Below, one piece after another: positions 9,130 to 18,902 of a DNA stretch of 64,000 bases. The position numbers and the translations under genes were made by a program. The first letter of the stretch is position 1; each line of letters begins with the position of its first letter. The stretch is from Novosphingobium nitrogenifigens DSM 19370 (lineage in GTDB: Bacteria; Pseudomonadota; Alphaproteobacteria; Sphingomonadales; Sphingomonadaceae). Location of the stretch: the NCBI RefSeq assembly GCF_000192575.1, contig NZ_GL876926.1, positions 1,188,434-1,252,433 of the forward strand. Direction: 5' to 3'. A model generated the notes under the pieces. That model had not been told where the DNA came from. It made no database searches and saw only the letters and a program-made list of their open reading frames with translations.

Positions 9130-10359
9130 TCAGGCGCTCGGTTCGAGTGCCAGCTTGCTCTGTTCGACGTAAAAGGTCTTGAATGCGTCGACCAGATTTT
9201 CCTCGACTGCATAGAGCCCGGGGCGATAGCCGTCGGTCCCGATGCCGGCGTGGTTGAGTTCGGCCAGCTTGCGATCCTGCTGGTTCGTCGCTTTCCACAC
9301 CGCGGTAAGGTTTTCAACGGTGTAGTCTTCGCCTTCCACCGCATCTTCGTGGACAAGCCAGGTCGTGCGAACCAGCGTCTTGTCCGGACCAACCGGAACG
9401 ACGCTGAACGACACGACGTGATCGCACATGAAGTGATGCCACGAGTTGGGGTGCGTCCAGACCGAGATGCTGGTCGGCTCGGCATGATCGATCGGCCAGA
9501 TCAACTTCTTCGAAGCCGGCTTGCCGTCGAGCGTCTGCGAAACCGCACCGTGGGCGAGCCCGAGGCGCGCCACGCGATGCCACCAGTTGTCGGGGAACTC
9601 GATGAGATCGCGATAGATCCCCAGTTCCTTCCAGTGCGCGGTTTCCTTGGCCACCGCGTCGGTGTCCTCGGACAATCCTTCTTCAGGGTTGCCGCGACCG
9701 AAACCCGCACCGTTGAGCGAGTTCAGCAGTTCCGGATGGTTGCTCTCGCAGTGATAGCACTCGCGGTTGTTCTCCATGACCAGCTTCCAGTTGGCCTGGT
9801 CATAGAGATCATCCTGCGCCGCGACCTTGAGCTTGCTGAGGTCGTACAACGCGATCGCTTCGCTGATGTCGGCCTTGGCGCGATCGATCGGCGGAGGATT
9901 GTCGGCAAGGCAGATGAAGATCAGCCCGCCGACGTTTTCGAGTGCCACTTCGCGAAGGCCGTGCTGGGCCTTGTCGAAGCCTTCCGGCATGCCCCGCGCC
10001 ACGATCAGCTTGCCGTCGAGGCCAAAGGTCCAGAAGTGGTACGGACACATCACGCGTGCCATCGACCCCTTCTGCGCCTCGCACAGCTTGGCGCCGCGGT
10101 GGGTACAGGTGTTGTAGAACGCGCGGATTTCACCGTCGCGACCACGCGTGATAATGACCGAATTGTTGGCCAGATCGAAGACGAAGTAATCCCCCGGCTT
10201 CTTCACATGCGCCACGGTGCAGGCATAGAGCCACACCTTCTTCAACATCACCTCGGTGTCGAAGCGGAACGCTTCCTCGCTGGTATAAAGACCCTGCGGG
10301 AGAGTGTAGCCGCGGCGATCCTGGTTCAACAGTTCGGCAATCGAATCGAAGTTTTGCAT
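9130..10359 (-). CDS. Rieske oxygenase, glycine betaine demethylase type (GbcA-like)
   Basis: 409 aa ring-hydroxylating-type oxygenase alpha subunit. The Rieske 2Fe-2S ligands are Cys85-x-His87 and Cys105-x2-His108. The mononuclear iron site follows in ECYHCESNHPEL (two histidines four residues apart). In this family GbcA and the stachydrine demethylase remove an N-methyl group as formaldehyde. Its placement 5 bp after a dimethylglycine dehydrogenase and ahead of soxBDAG makes glycine betaine to dimethylglycine the best guess. The reductase partner (GbcB type) is not in this window, so electrons must come from a protein encoded elsewhere. Proline betaine or another quaternary amine is the main alternative. 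Confidence 0.85.
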   Translation of the reverse strand: MQNFDSIAELLNQDRRGYTLPQGLYTSEEAFRFDTEVMLKKVWLYACTVAHVKKPGDYFVFDLANNSVIITRGRDGEIRAFYNTCTHRGAKLCEAQKGSMARVMCPYHFWTFGLDGKLIVARGMPEGFDKAQHGLREVALENVGGLIFICLADNPPPIDRAKADISEAIALYDLSKLKVAAQDDLYDQANWKLVMENNRECYHCESNHPELLNSLNGAGFGRGNPEEGLSEDTDAVAKETAHWKELGIYRDLIEFPDNWWHRVARLGLAHGAVSQTLDGKPASKKLIWPIDHAEPTSISVWTHPNSWHHFMCDHVVSFSVVPVGPDKTLVRTTWLVHEDAVEGEDYTVENLTAVWKATNQQDRKLAELNHAGIGTDGYRPGLYAVEENLVDAFKTFYVEQSKLALEPSA

Positions 10360-10364
10360 CGCAA

Positions 10365-12872
10365 TCAGCTCCGCAATGCGTGGTTTTCGGGGTCGAAGGG
10401 CGAGTCTGGGATCACCACGGCCTTGTGTCCCTTGCCGAGAATGGAAATCTCGAGTTCGGTACCCAAGGCGCCGTGTTCAGGTGCGACCATCGCCAGCGCC
10501 AGGCTCTTGCCTACACGCCAACCATAGCCACCGGAGGTAGCGCGGCCAACCAACACGCCATCCCGGTAAATCGGTTCGGAACCACGCGCGTCGGCATCGG
10601 TCACACCGAAGACTTCCAACGTCACGAGTTTCCACTTGAGACCGGCTTCCTTGCGAGCGAGGAGCCCCTCGCGTCCCTTGAAGGCCGGCTTCTTGAAGCT
10701 GATGAAACGGTCGAGCCCGCTTTCAAGCGCGGCATATTCGATCGACAGTTCACGGGGGATCAGCTTGTAGCTCTTTTCGAGCGCCATCGACGTCATCGCG
10801 CGAATGCCGAAGGGCTTGATGTCAAACTCGGCGCCCGCTTCCATCAGCTTGTCGAAGATGTAGTTCTGCATCTCGATCGGGTGGTGGAATTCCCAGCCCA
10901 GTTCACCGATGAAGTTGACGCGCAAAGCGTCGACCTTGGCGCCACCGATCGAGATCGACTGCCCCGTGAGCCACGGGAACGCTTCGTTCGAGAGATCGGT
11001 GCGGGTCACCTTGGCAAGAACGTCGCGCGCCTTGGGCCCGGCAAGGACGAGCACGCCCATGGCCGTGGTCAGGCGTTCGAAACGGACCGAACCGTCGTTC
11101 GGCAGCGCCTTGAGCAGGTAGTCCTGGTCGTGGCGCTCAAGCGCACCGGCCGAGACGAGGTAATAGGTCTGCGGCGCCTTCTTGTAGACGGTGAATTCGG
11201 CGCGAACCCCGCCTTCGTCGGTCAGCAGGTAGGACAGCGCAACCTTGCCGACCTTCTTGGGAACCGTGTTCGAAAGCAGACTGTTGAGCCAGTCTTCCGC
11301 ACCCGGGCCGGTGATCAGGCACTTGGCGAAAGCGCTCATGTCCTGAAGGCCGACCTTTTCGGTGACATGACGGCATTCTGCGCCAACGTGCTCGAAATAG
11401 TTCGAACGACGGAACGACCACTTTTCGCGGATCGCTTCACCCGGAACGACCGGATGGTTCTCGTTGAGAATGACGTCGGCCTTGTCGAGATCGGCTTCGG
11501 TCAGCTCATAGCCCTGCGGCGCGAACCAGTTGGGACGTTCCCAGCCGAAGACCGAACCGAACACCGCGCCGAGTGCCTTCATGCGGTCATAGCAGGGCGT
11601 GCGACGCAGCGGACGGACCGCTTCGCGTTCTTCATCGGGATAGTGGATCGAGAACACCTTGGCGTAGGCTTCCTCGTTCTTCTCGATGAGATAGCCTTCG
11701 CCGGCATAGTCACCGAAACGACGCGGATCGACGCCCATCATGTCGATGGTGGGTTCGCCGTTGACGATCCAGTGCGCCAGCTGCCAGCCCGAACCACCGG
11801 CGGCGGTGATGCCGAACGAGTGGCCCTCGTTGAGCCAGAAGTTCTTGCGATCCCAGGCCGGACCGACGATCGGGGAACCGTCGGGGGTATAGGCGATGGC
11901 GCCGTTGTAGACCTTCTTGACACCGACTTCACCGAAAGCGGGAACGCGCGCGATGGCCGAAAGGATATAGGGTTCGAGACGTTCGAGCGCGTCGGGGAAC
12001 AGTTCGTATTCGCTGTTCGAAGCCGGACCCTTCACATAACAGGCCGGAGCGCCGATTTCGTAGGGCCCGAGCAGAAGGCCGCCAGCTTCTTCGCGCATGT
12101 ACCAGCTGGCGTCGGATTCGCGCAGCACGCCCATTTCGGGCAGCCCCTGCTTGCGGCGCTCCATGATCGCGGGGTGCTGCTCGGTGACGATGTACTGGTG
12201 CTCGACCGGAACGACCGGAATGTCGAGGCCAACCATCGCGCCGGTCTGGCGGGCGAAGCTGCCGGTCGCCGAGACGACGTGCTCGCAGGTGATCTCACCC
12301 TGATCGGTGGTCACCACCCATTCGTCGTTCGCCTTCTGCGTGATGCCGGTAACGGTGGTATTGCGATAGATCGTCGCGCCAAGCTGACGCGCGCCCTTGG
12401 CCAGGGCCTGGGTCAGGTCGGCGGGCTGAATGTAACCGTCGTCGGGGTGCTGGATCGCGCCAAGGATGCCGTCGGTTTCGGCGAGCGGCCAGATTTCCTT
12501 GACTTCTTCGGGGGTCAGCCACTTGACGTCCACGCCGATGGTCTTGGCAACACCGGCGTAATACCGGTATTCATCCATGCGGTCCTTGCTGTTGGCAAGA
12601 CGGATGTTCGACACGCGCGAGAAACCGACGTTGAGACCGGTTTCCTCTTCGAGCGTCGGATAAAGGCCGACCGAATACTGGTGCAGCTTGCCGACCGAGT
12701 AGCTCAGATTGAACAAGGGCAGCAGACCTGCGGCATGCCAGGTCGAACCGGAAGTGAGCTCCTTGCGTTCAACCAGAACGACATCGGACCACCCCAGCTT
12801 GGCAAGGTGATAAAGCGTGCTCACGCCAACCACACCGCCACCAATAACAACCACGCGCGCCGTCGTCTTCAT
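10365..12872 (-). CDS. Dimethylglycine/sarcosine dehydrogenase, FAD-GcvT fusion
   Basis: 835 aa. The N-terminal DAO domain begins with VVVIGGGVVGVSTLYHLA. The motif SGSTWHAAG places His46 where dimethylglycine dehydrogenases attach FAD covalently. The C-terminal half (about 430-830) is an FAO_M linker plus GcvT folate domain, with RVNFIGELGWEFHHP. The family oxidatively demethylates dimethylglycine (or sarcosine) and hands the methylene group to THF. It is the promoter-proximal gene of the minus-strand block with the Rieske oxygenase 5 bp downstream, fitting the second demethylation of betaine. Dimethylglycine rather than sarcosine is favoured because soxBDAG already handles sarcosine. Confidence 0.9.
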   Translation of the reverse strand: MKTTARVVVIGGGVVGVSTLYHLAKLGWSDVVLVERKELTSGSTWHAAGLLPLFNLSYSVGKLHQYSVGLYPTLEEETGLNVGFSRVSNIRLANSKDRMDEYRYYAGVAKTIGVDVKWLTPEEVKEIWPLAETDGILGAIQHPDDGYIQPADLTQALAKGARQLGATIYRNTTVTGITQKANDEWVVTTDQGEITCEHVVSATGSFARQTGAMVGLDIPVVPVEHQYIVTEQHPAIMERRKQGLPEMGVLRESDASWYMREEAGGLLLGPYEIGAPACYVKGPASNSEYELFPDALERLEPYILSAIARVPAFGEVGVKKVYNGAIAYTPDGSPIVGPAWDRKNFWLNEGHSFGITAAGGSGWQLAHWIVNGEPTIDMMGVDPRRFGDYAGEGYLIEKNEEAYAKVFSIHYPDEEREAVRPLRRTPCYDRMKALGAVFGSVFGWERPNWFAPQGYELTEADLDKADVILNENHPVVPGEAIREKWSFRRSNYFEHVGAECRHVTEKVGLQDMSAFAKCLITGPGAEDWLNSLLSNTVPKKVGKVALSYLLTDEGGVRAEFTVYKKAPQTYYLVSAGALERHDQDYLLKALPNDGSVRFERLTTAMGVLVLAGPKARDVLAKVTRTDLSNEAFPWLTGQSISIGGAKVDALRVNFIGELGWEFHHPIEMQNYIFDKLMEAGAEFDIKPFGIRAMTSMALEKSYKLIPRELSIEYAALESGLDRFISFKKPAFKGREGLLARKEAGLKWKLVTLEVFGVTDADARGSEPIYRDGVLVGRATSGGYGWRVGKSLALAMVAPEHGALGTELEISILGKGHKAVVIPDSPFDPENHALRS

Positions 12873-13351
12873 GCTTGCCCCTCAGGCTCTTCAATACGGG
12901 ATCGCCAATGCTATGCCAGCAAGGCCTGCCATGCGGCAATGCCGCTTCTGACCATACGGAACACTAATGCCGAATATAAGCCGGTCTAAACAAAACCGCG
13001 TAGCACACATGCCTTTTGCCCCCTCCTGCCACGGCGGCGGAAAGGGCATCACGATATAGCACAAGATACCCCCGAGAGGGTATCGGGCGAATGGGAAAAC
13101 ACGCAATGCCATAGGCCGGGGAAATTTCGGCCTCCTTGATCTGGATCACACCCCGATCTTCGACCGCACCTTGCCGAAGTGCAGCAAGGCAATGATTTTC
13201 CATTACTTTACCGCTCCTGAGAATTCACCACCCTTGCTCCTACCCGCTTAAAAGGATTGCGAAGGCGCCTTGTTGCGGTTCGGGGGCTAAGGCACCCTCC
13301 TGAAGTCGGTCGGCGTGTTGGAGGCATGCCGACTCTGAAGGGGAGCACATC
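12873..13351. promoter_or_regulatory. Divergent control region, betaine operon / TonB receptor
   Basis: 479 bp without a convincing gene between the minus-strand dehydrogenase and the plus-strand TonB receptor. It contains a perfect 7-bp inverted repeat, GATACCC (13065-13071) and GGGTATC (13078-13084), and a weaker 6-bp repeat CCTTGC/GCAAGG (13169-13174, 13184-13189). AT-richer stretches lie near 12960 and 13190-13255. I looked for a tandem glycine riboswitch and did not recognise one. Both flanking promoters should lie here. Confidence 0.45.
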
Positions 13352-15847
13352 ATGCAAGATATCGACCGCGGCAGCCTTGCCGCGTCGTCGTCGCGCGGCA
13401 AGGCTGCGCGCGCCGACCGCTTGCGCGCCATCGCCATCATCGCCCTTGCGGGAACCGCGCTGGGGGGCGCGATCCCGTCCACGGCACAGGCAGCAGAGGC
13501 TCCGCAACCGGCCGCAACGGAGACCGGCGGAACGCCCGACATCGTCGTCACCGCACAACGTCGCGAACAGCGCGTTCAGGACGTCGGCATCGCCGTCTCG
13601 GTGCTGAGCAACAAGGACTTGTCCGCGCTCAACATCAACAATGCGAGCGACCTCGTCCGCGCGGTCCCCAACCTTCACTACAACGCCTATGCCTCGTCGC
13701 AGGTCGTGTTCAACATTCGCGGCGTGTCCCAGAACGACTACGGCGACCAGCAGGAACCCCCGGTCGCGGTCTATCAGGACGACAGCTACGCCAGTTCGAT
13801 CAGCACGGCGAGCTTCCCGATCTTCGACCTTGCCCGAACCGAAGCCTTGCGCGGACCACAAGGAACGCTGTTTGGACGCAACGCCACCGGCGGCGCGGTG
13901 CAGTTCATCTCGAACATGCCTACCCACCGGCTCGAAGGCTATTTTTCGGCGCAATACGGCCGTTACAACCAGTCGATCCTCGAAGGCGCCATTTCCGGGG
14001 GGCTGACCAGCAACCTGACCGAACGCCTGTCGGGCATCTATGACCGCGACGACGGCTATCTGAAAAACATCACCCCCGGCCAACCCGATCGCGGGGGCAA
14101 CAATCACTGGGCCTTGCGCTCGATCACGCAATGGGACCCGAGCAGCGATTTCCGCGCCCGCCTCACCCTGCGCTACGGCGAAGCCGACCACGAGCGGCAG
14201 GCGTCGATGTATTCGCTCAGCCCTGCCTGCCCCAATGCGCAGCTGCAGGGCGAATTCCTCGCCGCCAATCAGGTCTGCGAGTACTGGAACAACTATTACG
14301 GGACGTCATACAATGGCGGCGTTCCGGGATCGACTGCCAACGGCTATACCAATCCCGCGATCTCGCCCTCGCAGGGCGGCGATCCGTGGAAGACGGCCGG
14401 CACCGGCGATTCCTATGTCGACCGCAAGATGTTCGCCGCAACCCTGCGGCTTGAGGCAAAGGCTGGCCCCTTCGACATCGTCTCGATCAGCGACTACCAG
14501 TATCTCAAGAAGTACTATCAGGAAGTCGGCGACGGCGACCCGGAAATCTTCTTTCCGGAAGGCACCGCGCTTGCACCTTATACCACGGCCGCCTGCCCGT
14601 CTCCGGCCCAATCGGTCACCTGCTATGCCTCGGGCTCGGTCTTTATCCAGGGGTCGAGCGTCAACCAGTATACGCAGGAGCTGCGCGCCTCGACCAAGTT
14701 CGGCAAGAACTACCTCGTCTTCGGCGGCTTCGGCATGATCCTCGACGGGAAGTACTACGCCAAGTTCGCGACCCCGTTCGACCAGTACGATCCGGCCGTC
14801 CATTTCAGCCAGCGCACCACCAGCTTCGCCTTTTTTGCGCAGGACGAATTCAAGTTCAACGACCAGTGGAAAGTGATCGGCGGCCTGCGTTACTGGCACG
14901 ACCACAAACGCGGCGATTATCACGCCTATGAAACCATCTCGGGGCTGACGCTGAACTGGGGCCCGGGCGGGATCTCGTTCTACGACCCGACAGGCGTTGC
15001 CAACAGCGCGGACATCACCGTCTCGCCGTCGGCCGCGACACCGAGTTTCAGCGGCGTGACTGCGCGCGCGGAAATCGATTACAAGCCCGGCCGCGATACC
15101 CTGATCTATTTCAGCTATAACCGCGGCTCGAAATCGGGGGGCTTCACGTTCTCGACTGGCACCCCCTATCCAGGCGTCGCGATCACCGACACGATCAACA
15201 ACATTCCCTATCGCCCCGAAACGCTCAACGACTACGAAATCGGCCTCAAGACCAAGATCGGACGCCACGTCCAGTTCAACCTCGCGGCGTTCTATTACGA
15301 TTACCAGAACTACCAGGCCTTCGTGCAGGTCGGCTACACGCAGGTCGTCCGCAACCTGCCTGCGACGATCAAGGGGATCGAGGCCGACTTTACGGTGCAC
15401 CCCATTCCAGGGCTCACGATCCAGGCCTCGGGCGCGCTGCAGGACAGCGAAGTCAAGGGCGTCGTGCTTCCCGACGGCGTCACCGTCGTCAATCACAACC
15501 TGCCCCAGGCCCCAGGTTTCTCCGGCAACGGATTGATCCGCTACGAATTTCCTCTCGCAGGCGGCAATGCCTCGGTTCAGGCCGACGCGCTCTACACGGG
15601 CAAGTTCTGCTTCACCGTCATGTGCGCGCCGGTCGAGCAGGAAGGCTCGTACCACGTCGAAAATGCCCGCATCGGCTTCACCCCCAAGGGCGGCCGACTC
15701 GATCTGGCCTTCTTCGTCAACAACATCTTCAACCGCGCCTATCGCACCTACGCTTTCGACAGTTCGCTCTATTGGGGCGATTCCGCAGGCGTCTATGCGA
15801 AGCCGCGCACCTGGGGGATCAGCGCAAAAATCAAGTTCGGCGGCTGA
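13352..15847 (+). CDS. TonB-dependent receptor (tandem copy 1)
   Basis: 831 aa outer-membrane receptor. It has a long N-terminal leader with a hydrophobic stretch and AQA-type signal cleavage near residue 48. A TonB-box-like DIVVTAQRRE follows, then the plug domain with LRGPQGTLFGRNATGGAVQFIS, and a 22-strand barrel ending in a Phe-rich terminal strand. There is no N-terminal signalling domain, so it is a plain transducer-less receptor. Start: ATG with GGGGAG 7 bp upstream. It is divergent from the betaine operon and followed by a close paralogue. The substrate is unknown; linkage suggests a betaine-, alcohol- or amino-acid-related compound. Confidence 0.93.
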   Translation: MQDIDRGSLAASSSRGKAARADRLRAIAIIALAGTALGGAIPSTAQAAEAPQPAATETGGTPDIVVTAQRREQRVQDVGIAVSVLSNKDLSALNINNASDLVRAVPNLHYNAYASSQVVFNIRGVSQNDYGDQQEPPVAVYQDDSYASSISTASFPIFDLARTEALRGPQGTLFGRNATGGAVQFISNMPTHRLEGYFSAQYGRYNQSILEGAISGGLTSNLTERLSGIYDRDDGYLKNITPGQPDRGGNNHWALRSITQWDPSSDFRARLTLRYGEADHERQASMYSLSPACPNAQLQGEFLAANQVCEYWNNYYGTSYNGGVPGSTANGYTNPAISPSQGGDPWKTAGTGDSYVDRKMFAATLRLEAKAGPFDIVSISDYQYLKKYYQEVGDGDPEIFFPEGTALAPYTTAACPSPAQSVTCYASGSVFIQGSSVNQYTQELRASTKFGKNYLVFGGFGMILDGKYYAKFATPFDQYDPAVHFSQRTTSFAFFAQDEFKFNDQWKVIGGLRYWHDHKRGDYHAYETISGLTLNWGPGGISFYDPTGVANSADITVSPSAATPSFSGVTARAEIDYKPGRDTLIYFSYNRGSKSGGFTFSTGTPYPGVAITDTINNIPYRPETLNDYEIGLKTKIGRHVQFNLAAFYYDYQNYQAFVQVGYTQVVRNLPATIKGIEADFTVHPIPGLTIQASGALQDSEVKGVVLPDGVTVVNHNLPQAPGFSGNGLIRYEFPLAGGNASVQADALYTGKFCFTVMCAPVEQEGSYHVENARIGFTPKGGRLDLAFFVNNIFNRAYRTYAFDSSLYWGDSAGVYAKPRTWGISAKIKFGG

Positions 15848-16200
15848 TTTCTGTTCCCGCGCAGCACGTCACCAGTGCTGCCCCATGACCTGTCCGGCAC
15901 CCGGGAATACCCCCCGGGCGCCGCACGGGATTACTGTATCTTGTTGGCAACACTTTTTCCCATCAAGCAAGTTAATGACCTGTATTAGGGAAATTTAATA
16001 GCGAACAAGGGTGGGCGATACATTCATCCAATTGTTTTTTATAGATTTCCAGGAATCCCAACACCCCCCTTCATCTTCGCAGATGCAAAATCCGGAGTCC
16101 CCTGCCCAACTTGCTGGCGACCGACGTTTGCTGCACGATCCGCCACAGGGAAAAAACGCGGCACGCCGCAATAAAGTCAGGCTTTAAGGGGAAGCTCATC
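15848..16200. promoter_or_regulatory. Intergenic region between the two tandem TonB receptors
   Basis: 353 bp with no supported gene. Two stem-loops follow the first receptor: a perfect 7-bp stem GCAGCAC/GTGCTGC (15861-15867, 15875-15881), and an 11-bp stem with one mismatch (15895-15905, 15913-15923). Neither is followed by a T-run, so they are weak terminator candidates or mRNA stabilisers. An AT-rich part (15935-16060) probably holds the promoter of the second receptor. The sequence just before the second ATG (AAGGGGAAGCTCATC) closely resembles that before the first (AAGGGGAGCACATC), suggesting the leader was duplicated too. Confidence 0.45.
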
Positions 16201-18666
16201 ATGCGCATCGTCGATTCTGGTTCCACTGCCGGTAATAATATATCCGGACGCAAGCGCGCCTTCGCTGCGCTGCTGATGGCTGGCGTGGGCTTTGCCGCAC
16301 TCGCACCCGATGCCGCGATGGCTCAGGCCGCGACCACCGCAGCCGCCGCACAGACGCCCGCTGCCGACACCAGCGCCGCCCCCGATATCGTCGTCACGGC
16401 CCAGCGCCGCGAGCAGAAGCTCAAGGACGTCGGCATCGCGATCACGGTGCTCAACGCCGAGCAGATCAAGAACCTCAACATCAACAACGCGACCGACATC
16501 GTTCGCGCGATCCCCAACTTGCGCTTCAACGCCTATGCCTCGTCGCAGGTCGTTTTCAACATGCGCGGGATCGCCCAGAACGACTATGGCGACGAACAGG
16601 AACCGCCGGTCGCCGTCTACCAGGACGACAGCTATTCCTCGTCGATGTCGTCGGCGAGCTTCCCGATCTTCGACCTTGCCCGCACCGAAGCCCTGCGCGG
16701 TCCGCAGGGAACGCTGTTCGGCCGCAATGCCACCGGCGGCGCTGTGCAGTTCATCTCGCAACAGCCGACCGATCACCTCGACGGCTATGTCTCGGCAACC
16801 TACGGCAGCTATAATCAGGCCGTGATCGAAGGCGCGATCTCGGGCCGGGTCGCCAAGGATTTCGACGTCCGCATCTCGGGCCTCTATGACCGCGACGACG
16901 GCTACATCAAGAACGTCATTCCCGGACAAGCCAATCGCGGCGCCAACAACCACTGGGCCCTGCGCGGAATTTTCCAGTACACGCCGTCGAGCGATTTCAA
17001 GGCCAAGCTGACCGTTCGCTATACAGAAGCCGACCACGAACGGCAGGCGGGCATGTACGCGCTGTCACCCTCGTGCCCCAACAGCAACCTGCAGGGTGAA
17101 AACCTCGCCGCCGATCAGGTCTGCAGCTACTGGAGCGCCTACAACGGCAACACCCCCGGCGCGATCGCGACCGGCTATTACAACAAGTCGGTGATCGCAT
17201 GGCAGGGCGGCAATCCCTGGTCGATCGCCGCAACCGGCGACCCTTATGTCGACCGCCAGTTCTTCGGCGCCACGCTGCGCCTTGACGCGCATGTCGGCAT
17301 TTTCGACCTCGTCTCGGTCAGTGACTATCAGCACCTCAACAAGTTCTACAATGAAATGGGCGACAGCCAGCCCGAGTATTCCTATGTTCAGGGGGCAAGC
17401 TATACCCCCGGCCCCTGCCCCGGCCTGAGCTCGGTCACCTGCTATGCGCCGGGCACGATCTTCTACCAGCGCAACAAGACCAACCAGTATTCGCAGGAAC
17501 TGCGCGCGTCGACCGCGTTCGGCAAGAACTACCTGGTCTTCGGCGCGTTCGGCATGATCATCGACGGCACCTATGGCGCGAAGTACGCGACCCCGTTCGA
17601 CAGCTATGACCCGACCGTGAATTTCACCCAGCGCACCGAAAGCTACGCGTTCTTTGCGCAGGACGAATTCAAGTTCAACGACCACTGGAAGCTGATCGGC
17701 GGCGTCCGCTACTGGCATGACCACAAGGTCGGCTATTACAACGCCAGCGAGTACTACTCCGGGTTCAACATGCACTATGGCCCGGACGGCATCTCGTTCA
17801 ACGACCCGACCGGCACCACCACCGGCGGCACGATCACCGCGACCCCGGCCGATGCCCGCCCGAATTTCAGCGGCGCGACCGTGCGTGCGGAAATCGACTA
17901 CAAGCCCAGCACCAGCACGCTGATCTACGCCAGCTACAACCGTGGCTCGAAATCGGGCGGCTTCACCTTCTCGACCGGCACCCCGGTGCTCGGCCAGGCG
18001 GTCTACGACACCATCAACGGGATCGCCTATCGCCCGGAAACGCTCAACGACTATGAAATCGGCATCAAGACCAGCCTGCCGATGCACTCGAGCTTCAACG
18101 TCGCGGCCTATTACTACGACTATCACAACTACCAGGCCTTCGTGCAGTCCGGCTACACGCAGGTCGTCCGCAACCTTCCGGCCAAGGCCGGCGGGATCGA
18201 AGCCGAATTCACCACGCATCCCATCCCCGGCCTGACGCTGCAGGCTTCGGGATCCTGGGAACAGAGCCACGTCTCGAACGTGCTTCTGCCCGATGGCGTA
18301 ACGCTGGTTCGTCACGACCTGCCGCAGGCCCCCGAATGGTCGGGCAGCGCGCTGATCCGCTACGAATTCCCGCTGGCGGGCGGCAATGCCTCGGTTCAGG
18401 CCGACGGCCTGTTCCAGTCCTCGTCGTGCTTCACCGTGCTGTGCGCTCCGGTCGAACGCGAAAGCGGCTACACGGTCGAAAACCTGCGCTTCGGCTTCAC
18501 GCCCAAAGGCACCCAGCTCGATCTGTCGGTTTTCGTGAACAACGTGTTCAACCGCGCCTATCGCTCCTATGCCTACGACGGCTCGCTCTACTTCGGCTCG
18601 ACCGAAAGCGTTTATGCCCGTCCGCGCACCTGGGGCATCACCGCCCGGTTCCACTTCGGCAACTGA
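16201..18666 (+). CDS. TonB-dependent receptor (tandem copy 2)
   Basis: 821 aa from the ATG at 16201, chosen for its AAGGGGA ribosome site; the open frame extends 30 codons upstream without receptor similarity. It has a signal peptide ending near AMAQA, the DIVVTAQRRE box, the plug and a barrel. The protein matches copy 1 over its whole length with long identical stretches (for example EALRGPQGTLFGRNATGGAV), differing mostly in extracellular-loop positions such as the segments after SYVDR/PYVDR. A recent tandem duplication with loop divergence would give related but distinct ligands. A 12-bp hairpin follows the gene. Confidence 0.93.
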   Translation: MRIVDSGSTAGNNISGRKRAFAALLMAGVGFAALAPDAAMAQAATTAAAAQTPAADTSAAPDIVVTAQRREQKLKDVGIAITVLNAEQIKNLNINNATDIVRAIPNLRFNAYASSQVVFNMRGIAQNDYGDEQEPPVAVYQDDSYSSSMSSASFPIFDLARTEALRGPQGTLFGRNATGGAVQFISQQPTDHLDGYVSATYGSYNQAVIEGAISGRVAKDFDVRISGLYDRDDGYIKNVIPGQANRGANNHWALRGIFQYTPSSDFKAKLTVRYTEADHERQAGMYALSPSCPNSNLQGENLAADQVCSYWSAYNGNTPGAIATGYYNKSVIAWQGGNPWSIAATGDPYVDRQFFGATLRLDAHVGIFDLVSVSDYQHLNKFYNEMGDSQPEYSYVQGASYTPGPCPGLSSVTCYAPGTIFYQRNKTNQYSQELRASTAFGKNYLVFGAFGMIIDGTYGAKYATPFDSYDPTVNFTQRTESYAFFAQDEFKFNDHWKLIGGVRYWHDHKVGYYNASEYYSGFNMHYGPDGISFNDPTGTTTGGTITATPADARPNFSGATVRAEIDYKPSTSTLIYASYNRGSKSGGFTFSTGTPVLGQAVYDTINGIAYRPETLNDYEIGIKTSLPMHSSFNVAAYYYDYHNYQAFVQSGYTQVVRNLPAKAGGIEAEFTTHPIPGLTLQASGSWEQSHVSNVLLPDGVTLVRHDLPQAPEWSGSALIRYEFPLAGGNASVQADGLFQSSSCFTVLCAPVERESGYTVENLRFGFTPKGTQLDLSVFVNNVFNRAYRSYAYDGSLYFGSTESVYARPRTWGITARFHFGN

Positions 18667-18686
18667 TCACGAGCCCGCATGACCCC

Positions 18687-18725
18687 GATCCCCGGAACGG
18701 CCGCGACGGCGCGGTTCCGGGGATC
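18687..18725 (+). terminator. Hairpin after tandem TonB receptor 2
   Basis: A perfect 12-bp stem, GATCCCCGGAAC (18687-18698) with GTTCCGGGGATC (18714-18725), 21 bp after the receptor stop. A short T-rich stretch follows only after four bases (GCGTTTG), so it is a plausible but not textbook intrinsic terminator. Confidence 0.6.
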
Positions 18726-18902
18726 ACGCGTTTGTCGATCCGGGCCGTCCGCCTTCGCCGCCGCCCGATACGAAATGCGACACTCGCCACCCTTTTTGCG
18801 CTGCAATGTCCTTTTTCGTTGCGCCGCCCCTTTTGTTGAGTTCAGGCCTTTCGCGCAATGCGAGCGCACCCAAAGGCCACCCTCCGACGGAGACATGACC
18901 CG

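Noticed and set aside
12873..13351. Possible glycine riboswitch before the betaine operon
   Set aside because: Glycine metabolism made this worth looking for, but the conserved paired aptamer cores are not recognisable on either strand.
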